A stretch of 21,978 nucleotides of DNA from JAICIG01 sp035532215. GTDB lineage: Bacteria; Planctomycetota; Planctomycetia; Pirellulales; JAICIG01. The position numbers were made by a program, and so were the translations under genes. The stretch is taken from contig DATKRK010000311.1 of the NCBI GenBank assembly GCA_035532215.1, forward strand, positions 1 to 21,978, in the 5' to 3' direction. The notes under the pieces were generated by a model. That model had not been told where the DNA came from. It ran no database searches and saw only the letters and a program-made list of their open reading frames with translations. This document shows positions 15,431-21,978 of the stretch, one piece after another; the stretch's first letter is position 1; the number at the start of each line of letters is the position of its first letter.

Positions 15431-17991
15431 GAACCGGCCTCCTCGACGCGAATCATCCCCAACGGCTTGCCGCATTCTTCCGCCAACTGCGAGACGGCCT
15501 CGACCATCGCCCGCTTCGCCGACAACAAGTATCGCAACACGATCGCCAAGGGCAAACCCAGCGGCAACAGATAGGGCGCGAAGGCCAGCCCGACCAAGGA
15601 TACGCCGATGACGCCCGCCATCGGCCACACGAACGGCTTAGGCCGGGCGGTGATGCGATAGCGCACGTAGTGCGCGCCGCGTTCGAGGATCTCTTCGTAC
15701 GCCGAGCAGAGTTGCAGCCGATAAGGACCGGGGCCGCTGATGTCCAGATCGGCCTCGCTCCATCCGCTGCTCGGTTCGCAAATCCAGCCGCAGGCCCGCA
15801 AATGGTCGTCGAGCGCTTCGAGCCAATTGGCTCGCTGGGCGAGGTTGCCGTAGATCAGCCCCTCCGCTCCAAAGCCGAACTCCGTCTGCCGCGCGTCCCG
15901 CCAGCCGCGGATCCGCGCTTTCGCTCTGGCCAACGGTTGAACGATGTGCAGCCAGGCGACTAAGAATCGGCCGATCCACAGTCGCCGCCCCTTCCACCCC
16001 TTGGCTCGGCCGGCGTGCAGCGCGGGCACGGCCGCGGCGGCCAGCGTCGCCCCGGCCATCGCGACGCCGCAAATCGCCAGCGCCACGGCCATGACAACCG
16101 AACTGGCAAAGGCGAGCGCCGCCGAGCAGAGCACCGACGCGGTCAGCAATTGCCATTCGGCCATCGTGAAAATCTGAAACCACCAGGTGAGAAACGGCTG
16201 ATAGACCGACTGAAACTGCGCCCCGCAAAAACGTCCTTGGTAAACGCGAGGCCGGAAGACCGAGGGGAGCCCTTCGCGCCGCAAGCTGGTGTGGACTCCG
16301 TCGTAAATGCTGCCCGCCCAGACGGCGTCGCCATAGACGTTGAAACGCCCAGGGTATCGCTGTTTGAGATGCGCCTCGGCGTAGCCGTAGCCCGCTTGCT
16401 GCCGCCAATAAGCCTTGATTGTCGGCCGGCGATGGTGCCAGACGATCGCACTGGGACTGAAAGCGATCGTTTCGCCGTGGACCAGCAACTTCCAGCATGC
16501 GTCGACGTCGTCCCCCGCCGCGCGATGCGTGGGGTCGAAGGCGCCGACTCCCGTCAGTGCATCTTTGCGATATGCCATGTTGCAGCCGGGCACGTGTTCG
16601 GCGCGCTCATCATCGAGCAAGACGTGCGTGGGATTTCCGGGGGCATAGTCGATGCACTGGGCGATGAAGCCGTCTTGCGGCGGAGAAAGGTTGGGGCCGC
16701 CGACCGCGGCCGCCTGCTTGTTTTCCAGCTTGGTCACGAGGTAATACAGCCAATCCGCATCGGCATAGGCGTCGCTGTCGATGAAGGCCACGATCTCGCC
16801 CGTGGCCGCTTCGATGCCCAGGTTCCGCGCCCGGCTCAGTCCGCCGTTGGCCACGCGCAGCGAGCGGCACGCATGACGCCGGACGATTTCGGGCGTGTTG
16901 TCGGTCGAGCCGTCGTCGACGACGATCACCTCGTAATCGGGATAATTCAAGCGGCCCAACGACGACAGGCACTCGTCGAGCGTGGCCCCTCCGTTGTAGC
17001 TGCACACGACGACTGAAACCAGCGGCCAGGCGCGATCCCGCAACTCGTAGAGCGTCGAACGATAAGAGGCTTCCACTGTCTCCAAGGCCGGTTTCGGGCG
17101 CCGGTCGGCGTCCGTCAGTCCGAACGCCCAACCATCGATGCGTTCGCCGAAAATCGTCCATTCGTCGGTCCAACTGTAGACGGCGGCGCCGCACAAGCCC
17201 TGCTCGAAGGCGGCTTGCAACTGCCAGCGCAGGAACTCGGCCTGTTTCTCCGCGCCGTGCTGCCGGCTGTCGAGTCCCAGTTCCGCCAAAAAGAGCGGCC
17301 GCTCGCCGGCCAGCGTCTGCAGCCGCGCCAGATACCGGCGAAAGTCGCCCTCTCGCTCCAAATAGATGTTGTACGAAACCACATCCAGGAACGAGAGGTT
17401 CAAATGCTCGGTCGGCGGATGATTGGCGTAGGTGACGAGCGCCTGAGGCGACTCCTCTTTGACGATCTCGTACAACGTGCGCAAAAAACGTTCGATCCGC
17501 GAACGTCCGTACCAGCGGACCATCAGCGGAGGAATCTCATTGCCGATGCTGTACATCAACATCGCGGGGTGGCCGGCCAAACGGCGCGCGTGCTCGCGAG
17601 TCCAAGCGTACAACTTGCGAACTACGGGCTCGTCGATCTGGCAATACCGCGGTCCCCAGCAAATATCGGGAATCAGGTACAGTCCGACATCCGCCGCCGC
17701 GTCGGCGATGCGGTCGGAGGGCGGAGCGTAAAGACGTACGGTGTTGATGCCGGCCTCGCGCATCTGCGCGAAATCATCCCGCAGTTGAGCAAACGGCGGG
17801 AATGGTTCGCCTTCGTCGTTCGCGCCGAAGCTGCCGTAGGTGACGCCCTTGGCCCAAAAACGCCGGCCTTGCGTGCAGAGAAACTTGCCTTCGATCGTCG
17901 GCGGGGCCGCGGACGATGTGGGAGTCGAAGGCGCAAACGCGGGCGCGGGGGGCCGAGCCGATTTGCGCCGAGGAAACAGGATCGTTGCCAT
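15427..17991 (-). CDS. Glycoside hydrolase (TIM barrel)-GT2 glycosyltransferase fusion
   Basis: This 854-residue two-enzyme protein starts with a Pro/Ala-rich tail (1-30). Residues about 34-315 form a GH2/GH5-like TIM barrel (clan A): Asn151-Glu152 in YSIGNEIPP is the likely acid/base and Glu237 in LFLAELGLDS the likely nucleophile. A GT2 domain follows (about 323-600): VSVVVCSYNG, DDGSTDN (359-365), the DSD metal motif (405-407), AGDD (492-495) and RQQAGYGYAEA (530-540). Hydrophobic spans at about 615-660 and 785-830 flank a soluble stretch, so the GT2 part is probably at the inner membrane. The fusion suggests synthesis plus trimming or transfer of a glycan. The ABC exporter gene overlaps its stop. 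ATG 17991 is the first Met of the frame; no clear ribosome site is visible. Substrate and product are unknown. Confidence 0.9.
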   Translation of the reverse strand: MATILFPRRKSARPPAPAFAPSTPTSSAAPPTIEGKFLCTQGRRFWAKGVTYGSFGANDEGEPFPPFAQLRDDFAQMREAGINTVRLYAPPSDRIADAAADVGLYLIPDICWGPRYCQIDEPVVRKLYAWTREHARRLAGHPAMLMYSIGNEIPPLMVRWYGRSRIERFLRTLYEIVKEESPQALVTYANHPPTEHLNLSFLDVVSYNIYLEREGDFRRYLARLQTLAGERPLFLAELGLDSRQHGAEKQAEFLRWQLQAAFEQGLCGAAVYSWTDEWTIFGERIDGWAFGLTDADRRPKPALETVEASYRSTLYELRDRAWPLVSVVVCSYNGGATLDECLSSLGRLNYPDYEVIVVDDGSTDNTPEIVRRHACRSLRVANGGLSRARNLGIEAATGEIVAFIDSDAYADADWLYYLVTKLENKQAAAVGGPNLSPPQDGFIAQCIDYAPGNPTHVLLDDERAEHVPGCNMAYRKDALTGVGAFDPTHRAAGDDVDACWKLLVHGETIAFSPSAIVWHHRRPTIKAYWRQQAGYGYAEAHLKQRYPGRFNVYGDAVWAGSIYDGVHTSLRREGLPSVFRPRVYQGRFCGAQFQSVYQPFLTWWFQIFTMAEWQLLTASVLCSAALAFASSVVMAVALAICGVAMAGATLAAAAVPALHAGRAKGWKGRRLWIGRFLVAWLHIVQPLARAKARIRGWRDARQTEFGFGAEGLIYGNLAQRANWLEALDDHLRACGWICEPSSGWSEADLDISGPGPYRLQLCSAYEEILERGAHYVRYRITARPKPFVWPMAGVIGVSLVGLAFAPYLLPLGLPLAIVLRYLLSAKRAMVEAVSQLAEECGKPLGMIRVEEAGS

Positions 17992-18620
17992 ACGCCACGC
18001 GAAAAGTTCGAGGGATCGCGCCCCGTGGAAAATGATCAGGACGGTTGGCGAGGCGCTTTCCCCCCTTGCAGCCAGCGTGTCACCTGATCCCGAGCGGTTC
18101 CCTCATCGCTCGCAGTGCCGTGGCGGCGGAAATGCGCAAACTTCGCCTCTTGATCGTTCCTTTGTTCCGGAAAAAACGACGGTAGCTTTTCCGGCCGCGC
18201 AACGTCTTGCAACAACCGTTGGCGAGAGGAGCGGCACAAAACCAGCCGTTGGTTTAGCGCTCTCCGCAGTCAGCGCAAAATCGCCGCTGACCACGCGCGG
18301 CTTGAAAAGCCCAGAAAGATGTCAGGCGTTTTATCTGGCTCCTGTCAACGCTTCACCGCGCCCCCGCACGGTTACTGGCCGATCCGCCTGAAAATCGATC
18401 GACACTAGCCTGAATGAACTTACTTGGAGCGTATTCGTCCGTCAAGGTGCGGGCCGCTAAAAAATTTATCTTTACCCTATCGGGTTGTACGGACCCGAAT
18501 TCCCCGTTTTTCGAACTGGGCGAGCAGGGCGGACCGCGGATCTGCGTTTTTCGCATCCCCGTCCTATAATGCAGGAGTGGCCTCGGGCTTTCGCTTTTTT
18601 CAGCATTTTGCAGGCCGTCG
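17992..18620. other. Long divergent intergenic region, no gene seen
   Basis: These 629 bp separate the divergent starts of the GH-GT2 gene and the protease gene. No open frame here has a recognisable domain or a ribosome site. It is somewhat less GC-rich than its surroundings near 18460-18600, including an AT-rich patch at 18460-18475. A perfect TATAAT is found at 18565-18570. I found none of the repeats seen elsewhere in the window. It may contain leader sequence for both genes or an unrecognised small RNA. Confidence 0.5.
18565..18570 (+). promoter_or_regulatory. Possible -10 element for the protease gene
   Basis: TATAAT matches the consensus exactly and lies 50 nt before the ATG at 18621, giving a leader of roughly 45 nt. 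No good -35 hexamer is visible at 16-18 nt upstream, so support is partial. Confidence 0.4.
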
Positions 18621-19991
18621 ATGATGAACCGTTCTCCGGCAATTCGCCTGGCGATCGTCGCCGGGCTGTACTTGGCTGCCGCCTGTTCGGCGGCGCAGGC
18701 CGAGTCTACGTTCAACGTGGCCGAGGCCCGCAAAAGCGTGGTCTTCATTCGCCGCATCACGCCCGGCCGCGAGACGGCCCTAGGCTCGGGGTTTTTGGTC
18801 TCGGCCGACGGCCTGATTTACACCAGCCGCCACGTGATCGAAGCGGCCGATCCGACCGCCAAAGGCACGCTGATTCTGGTCGGCGTGCCGTCGAAGGGCG
18901 ATCCCGACGACTTGGATTGGTTCCCTGCGGCCGTGGCTTCCGCCCCGGCGGATAAGAACCTCGACTTCGCCATACTAAAGATTACCGCGCGCGAAGACTA
19001 CGGCTCGTTTCCCCCGCTGCCGCTGTCGTTCGACAAGCTGCAACTCGGCGCCGACGTGGCCGTGATCGGCTATCCGTACGTTCGCGAGAACGAGGCCGTG
19101 CTGTCGTTCAACAAGGGCAATATTTCGGCCACGCGAATTCGCTTCAGCGGCTTGAACTACTATCAGACCGACGCCGCAGTGAACCACGGCAATTCGGGCG
19201 GCCCGCTGTTGAATCTCGCCGGTGAGGCGGCGGGCATCGTGACGCTGAAGGAAGTCAACGCCGAGAACGTCGGCTTCGCGATTTATCTCAGCGAAGTCCG
19301 CAATTTCGCCGCCGTGCCGGAAGACCGGCTGACGAAGTTGAAGTTGAAACGCGGACCGATCGATCTCCGCGAGCTGCGCTTGCCGACGACGATCCAGCCG
19401 CGCGTTTCCGCCTGGGAACTCGCCAAAGGGCGTCCGCAGGAGAAAAAGGCCGAACTGATTCTGGACGACCGGGGCGGACCGTTCTGGGTCAACAGCCGCC
19501 AAACGTTGCCCAGCGATTTTCAATTGGTGATTTCGTGCGCATTGGAATATCTGCAAGGCTCGCAGAAGATCGATATCGACCATCACGCCAGCCTGCGGAA
19601 TCTGTACGTCAGTTTCGACGCCAAGGCCGTCGAGGCGCCGATTTTCGAGCGCAAAGGATACCTGGTGCAATTCGGCCACAAGACGCTGGCCTTGTTCAAA
19701 GACGACAAACTGCTCAAAAGCGTGCCGCAAGGCAACCAGCAGGGCAAGCCCTTCCGGCTCTCGATCACCAAGCAACGCGGCGAGATCGAAATCGCCGTCG
19801 ACGGCAAGACGCTGCTCGCATACCGCGATCCGCAGCCGCTGGCCGGCAACGAGCGTTTTTCGCTGGGCGGCTATCTTTCGCGGCTGCACCTGGGCGAGGT
19901 GACTGCCATTCAGCTCGACGCATCGCCCAAGGCCGACGGCGCCAAGCCCGCCGGTAAGGCCCAGCAAGCGACGGCGATAGAAAAGCGATAG
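18621..19991 (+). CDS. Secreted trypsin-like serine protease with C-terminal beta-rich domain
   Basis: This 456-residue protein has a signal peptide (about 1-27, cleavage after AQA), so it acts outside the cytoplasm. A trypsin-like S1 (DegP-type) domain covers about 33-230 with His71 (TSRHVI), Asp115 (NLDFAIL) and Ser192 (GNSGGPLL), a complete triad. No PDZ domain follows. Instead residues about 270-440 form a beta-rich segment (FWVNSRQTLPSDFQLVISC, then FRLSITKQRGEIEIAVDG, then FSLGGY) resembling the concanavalin-like fold of DUF1080/LamG proteins, which bind or cleave carbohydrate. The C-terminus is Lys/Ala-rich. ATG 18621 is followed at once by a second Met; the signal peptide supports this region as the start. 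It stands alone, with a repeat element after it. A role in envelope quality control or surface binding is inferred. Confidence 0.88.
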   Translation: MMNRSPAIRLAIVAGLYLAAACSAAQAESTFNVAEARKSVVFIRRITPGRETALGSGFLVSADGLIYTSRHVIEAADPTAKGTLILVGVPSKGDPDDLDWFPAAVASAPADKNLDFAILKITAREDYGSFPPLPLSFDKLQLGADVAVIGYPYVRENEAVLSFNKGNISATRIRFSGLNYYQTDAAVNHGNSGGPLLNLAGEAAGIVTLKEVNAENVGFAIYLSEVRNFAAVPEDRLTKLKLKRGPIDLRELRLPTTIQPRVSAWELAKGRPQEKKAELILDDRGGPFWVNSRQTLPSDFQLVISCALEYLQGSQKIDIDHHASLRNLYVSFDAKAVEAPIFERKGYLVQFGHKTLALFKDDKLLKSVPQGNQQGKPFRLSITKQRGEIEIAVDGKTLLAYRDPQPLAGNERFSLGGYLSRLHLGEVTAIQLDASPKADGAKPAGKAQQATAIEKR

Positions 19992-20010
19992 CGGCGTCGC
20001 AAGCGAGGGA

Positions 20011-20246
20011 GTTCAACACGGAGGCACGGAGAACACAGAGATAAGAACAGGACGGGCGAATCAGATTCTTCGAATTTTGGATTGTTCGAGACGCATGCAA
20101 AAGTTGAATCGGATTCCAATTCGTGTTTCCGTACATTCGTGGTTCCAATACCCGTCGCTCTTGGCAAACCCAATCCAATCCTGTCGTGATTGGATACTAT
20201 GGGCCGTCGCCTTCTTCTCCGTGTCCTCTGTGCCTTCGTGGTGAAC
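20011..20246. repeat. Intergenic inverted-repeat element (CACGGAG family)
   Basis: Arms 20011-20041 and 20216-20246 are inverted copies, identical at 26 of 31 positions, each starting GTTCA(A/C)CACG and carrying GGCAC(G/A)GAG. The right end is the same (GTTCACCACG on the minus strand) as the outer right end of the block near 10117. Between the arms are fragments such as TTCGTGTTTCCGTACATTCG and TTCGTGGTTCC, resembling inner parts of related elements. The element fills the gap between the protease stop and the DUF4129 gene end. It may act as a bidirectional transcription end or be a non-autonomous mobile palindrome. Confidence 0.8.
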
Positions 20247-20252
20247 CAAACT

Positions 20253-20271
20253 CGATCGCTCAAAGCGATCG
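20253..20271 (-). terminator. Hairpin spanning the DUF4129 stop codon
   Basis: CGATCGCT (20253-20260) and AGCGATCG (20264-20271) form a perfect 8-bp stem with a 3-nt loop, and the TGA stop (complement of 20260-20262) lies in it. Only a short T-rich stretch (GTTTGG on the minus strand) follows, so intrinsic termination is possible but weakly supported. Confidence 0.3.
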
Positions 20272-21978
20272 TGCCGCGGTGGAGCGAGAGGTCGCTCGCA
20301 AGTGCTCCCAAAGCTGTCGTAGCGAGGGCAGGCAGTCGGGCGAGAGCGTGCGGCGGGCATAGGTGATCTGCGAATAGAGTTGTGCCAGTTCGCGCGCTTC
20401 GGCTGCAATCTGCGGCGCCTGGCCGGCCAACTGTTGCGAGAATTCCAAGGGCGTTGCGTCAGGCCGGCGCGGCGAACCTCGCTCGAAGGCCCAGGCCTGC
20501 AAGGCGTCGAAGCTGTAACGCACCAACTGCTCGGGCGAAGTCCGACTGGCCGCCCCGCTGAGAAACGGATCTTCGAAAGCCGCAAACGGCCTCGGCGGCG
20601 GTTTCGCTTCAGCGGCGGCTTCGCTGGCGGCGGCCTGACGCCGGCCGAACAGACCGCTGAGGATATTCTTCAATTCCTCTAGCAACTGCCGCAAAAACGC
20701 CAGCACCTGCCGGCGGTACTTTAAAAACCCATAGATCGCCGCCGCCAGCATTGCGGCATACATGGCCCAGCGAATCCACGAGGCCAACGGCACGCTGCTC
20801 AAATCGGGCAATCGCGACGGCGTCGGCGGTTCAGCAGGCGGCGCGTCATTCGACGGCGCTTCAGACGGCATCGATTGCGACGAACGCTGATTGGTTGTTT
20901 GCTCCTCCTGCTGCTGCGACGCTTGCCCTTCCCGGCTCTGCTCCCCGTTTCGCGTTCCGCGTTCCGCGCTCTTTTGCCCTTGCCCCTGTTGCCCTTGCCC
21001 CTGTTGCCCTTGCCCCTGTTGTCCTTGCCCCTGTTGTCCTTGCCCCTGTTGCCCTTGCCCCTGTTGGCCCTGCCCCTGTTGACCCTGCCCCTGTTGACTT
21101 TGCCCCTGATCTTGCTTGCCTTGCTCCGCGTTCCGCGTTCCGCGTTCCGCGCTCTCATTACCGCCCGCCCCGTCCTTGGCGCCCTTCGTCGCGCTGTCTT
21201 TCAAGATCGCGTGTCGCGAAGCCTCGCGCGTGGGCGAACCGAGGGCGCCGGCGATCATTTCCTCGACTGGATACTCGGGATTGGGCCGAGGGATGATTTG
21301 AGCGGCGAGCAGCAAGGCCACGATCAGCACGGCGCCGACCGAAAGCCAGACGCCGGTCATCGCCAGCGGCATCTGCAAGCGGCGCTGCCGCAGATAACGC
21401 CGCAGGCCGAGAAAGCTGGTCGTGAGCAACAAGCCGAGGCCGCTCGCTACATAGCTCGCCAACAGCAGGAATGCATACCGGTGGCGCAAGACGTCTCCCG
21501 CCGGAATGAAAGCTTGCCCCAGCCCGAACAGGGGCAACGCCGCCAGCGAAAAGTAAACCACCCACAGCCCCGGCGCGTGCGGGCGGCGGCGCCGCTCTTC
21601 AGGGCTTTCCAAGAACCGCTGCCAAAAATTCTTTACAGCCGGACGATCCTGGCCGGCGGTTACAGGCGAGCCTGGCGAGCCGGAGGCGTTAGCCTCCGGG
21701 TACCAGGGGGCTGACGCCCCCCGCTCGCCAACTGACGCGCCTGGCTCGCCGGCCGATGCCGCGCTGTCGTCGAGCCCGGCGATTTGCAGCAAGCCTTCAC
21801 CCGACGCGTCTTGGTCGTCGTCCACGAGCGTGCAATCCCAGGTCAGCTTGTGGGCGCACCACCAGGTCAAGGCCATCAAGCCCCAGGCGATGAACGGCGA
21901 GTCGACGAATCGCAGCATCGCCACGCCGACGGCGCCAGCCAGCGCCAGCCCGTAGACGCTCGCCTTTTCGGCTCCTTC
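20260..21978 (-). CDS. DUF4129-domain membrane protein, start outside window
   Basis: The frame stays open to the window edge. The codons upstream of the first in-window GTG (21924) encode a hydrophobic stretch (VYGLALAGAVGVAMLRF), so the true start lies beyond 21978. The in-window part has a first hydrophobic hairpin, a low-complexity linker, spans near FFSLAAL-type segments (about 120-220 of the 554 residues from 21924), and a long Gln/Gly and Ser/Pro-rich extracytoplasmic segment. A further span follows (WAMYAAMLAAAIYGFLKY), then a C-terminal DUF4129 domain (LVRYSFDALQAWAFERG, ATPLEFSQQL, ELAQLYSQITYARR). DUF4129 proteins commonly neighbour transglutaminase-like and MoxR/DUF58 genes. Function is not established; an envelope role is likely. 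The linker and Gln/Gly tract are built from DNA repeats. Confidence 0.85.
   Translation of the reverse strand, partial: EGAEKASVYGLALAGAVGVAMLRFVDSPFIAWGLMALTWWCAHKLTWDCTLVDDDQDASGEGLLQIAGLDDSAASAGEPGASVGERGASAPWYPEANASGSPGSPVTAGQDRPAVKNFWQRFLESPEERRRRPHAPGLWVVYFSLAALPLFGLGQAFIPAGDVLRHRYAFLLLASYVASGLGLLLTTSFLGLRRYLRQRRLQMPLAMTGVWLSVGAVLIVALLLAAQIIPRPNPEYPVEEMIAGALGSPTREASRHAILKDSATKGAKDGAGGNESAERGTRNAEQGKQDQGQSQQGQGQQGQGQQGQGQQGQGQQGQGQQGQGQQGQGQQGQGQKSAERGTRNGEQSREGQASQQQEEQTTNQRSSQSMPSEAPSNDAPPAEPPTPSRLPDLSSVPLASWIRWAMYAAMLAAAIYGFLKYRRQVLAFLRQLLEELKNILSGLFGRRQAAASEAAAEAKPPPRPFAAFEDPFLSGAASRTSPEQLVRYSFDALQAWAFERGSPRRPDATPLEFSQQLAGQAPQIAAEARELAQLYSQITYARRTLSPDCLPSLRQLWEHLRATSRSTAARSL
20951..21151. 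repeat. 15-bp minisatellite flanked by (CGCGTTC)n heptamer repeats, in frame
   Basis: About eight copies of a 15-bp unit (CCCTTGCCCCTGTTG on the plus strand) run from about 20977 to 21110 and encode QQGQG repeats in the DUF4129 protein. On both sides lie 7-bp tandem tracts of CGCGTTC: about two and a half copies at 20951-20968 and about three and a half at 21127-21151. These encode near-identical SAERGTRN segments. The three parts form one repeat composite inside the extracytoplasmic linker and are prone to length change. Confidence 0.85.
21665..21750. repeat. Nested palindromic element inside the DUF4129 gene
   Basis: Four perfect inverted pairs are nested or adjacent. Outer: GGCGAGCC (21665-21672) with GGCTCGCC (21743-21750). 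Next: TGGCGAGC (21673-21680) with GCTCGCCA (21723-21730). Inside are two hairpins: CCGGAGGC-GTTA-GCCTCCGG (21680-21699) and GGGGGC-TGAC-GCCCCC (21706-21721). The 86-bp unit could fold into a branched structure and is read through in frame as a Gly/Ala/Ser/Pro linker (residues about 55-95 from 21924). Confidence 0.85.

Noticed and set aside
18320..18348. TTGACA-like box (complement of 18343-18348) as a promoter for the GH-GT2 operon
   Set aside because: No acceptable -10 box lies at 16-19 nt, and the leader would be about 350 nt long.
20061..20585. Minus-strand frame of 174 codons across the second repeat element
   Set aside because: It overlaps the DUF4129 3' end in another frame, and the rest is translated repeat sequence (HHEGTEDTEKK-like).

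Overview
The window looks like a GC-rich chromosomal segment of a planctomycete, probably of the Pirellula type. The main evidence is a DUF1559 pseudopilin-like protein, a hallmark family of that phylum. Supporting signs are a large DUF4129 membrane protein, an orphan HTH-EIIA protein, and short palindromic and tandem intergenic repeats of a kind I associate with planctomycete genomes. I see no rRNA, tRNA, CRISPR array, transposase or plasmid function.

Layout. (1) 1-171: array of GC-rich hairpin repeats. (2) 208-3096, minus strand: murE and murF, directly abutting, making the UDP-MurNAc-pentapeptide precursor with meso-diaminopimelate. (3) 3302-4902, plus: a HTH + PTS EIIA-type protein and a translationally coupled protein with two degenerate receiver-like domains, both possibly regulatory. 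(4) 5010-9574, plus: a surface-sugar cluster behind a plausible promoter, with a diverged cytidylyltransferase, a NeuB-family sialate/nonulosonate synthase, a HAD hydrolase and a capsule-type GT-B glycosyltransferase. (5) 9575-10168: intergenic block of nested inverted repeats. (6) 10169-12588, plus: a Wzx-like flippase overlapping a CDP-alcohol phosphatidyltransferase-like protein. (7) 12626-17991, minus: a glycoside hydrolase-GT2 fusion overlapping an ABC exporter, then a DUF1559 protein. (8) 17992-18620: long, mostly featureless divergent intergenic region. (9) 18621-19991, plus: secreted trypsin-like protease with a C-terminal beta-rich domain. (10) 19992-20259: a second inverted-repeat element. 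(11) 20260 to the window end, minus: DUF4129 membrane protein whose start lies outside the window.

How the genes fit together. Most of the window concerns the cell envelope. MurE/MurF build peptidoglycan precursor. The 5010-12588 block has the logic of making, activating, polymerising and flipping an acidic sugar glycan. The 13634-17991 pair looks like a polymerase/trimming enzyme plus its own exporter. The two most unusual themes are this GH-GT2/ABC pair and the density of short palindromic or 7-bp tandem repeats. Several of these repeats sit inside open reading frames and have been turned into low-complexity protein segments.
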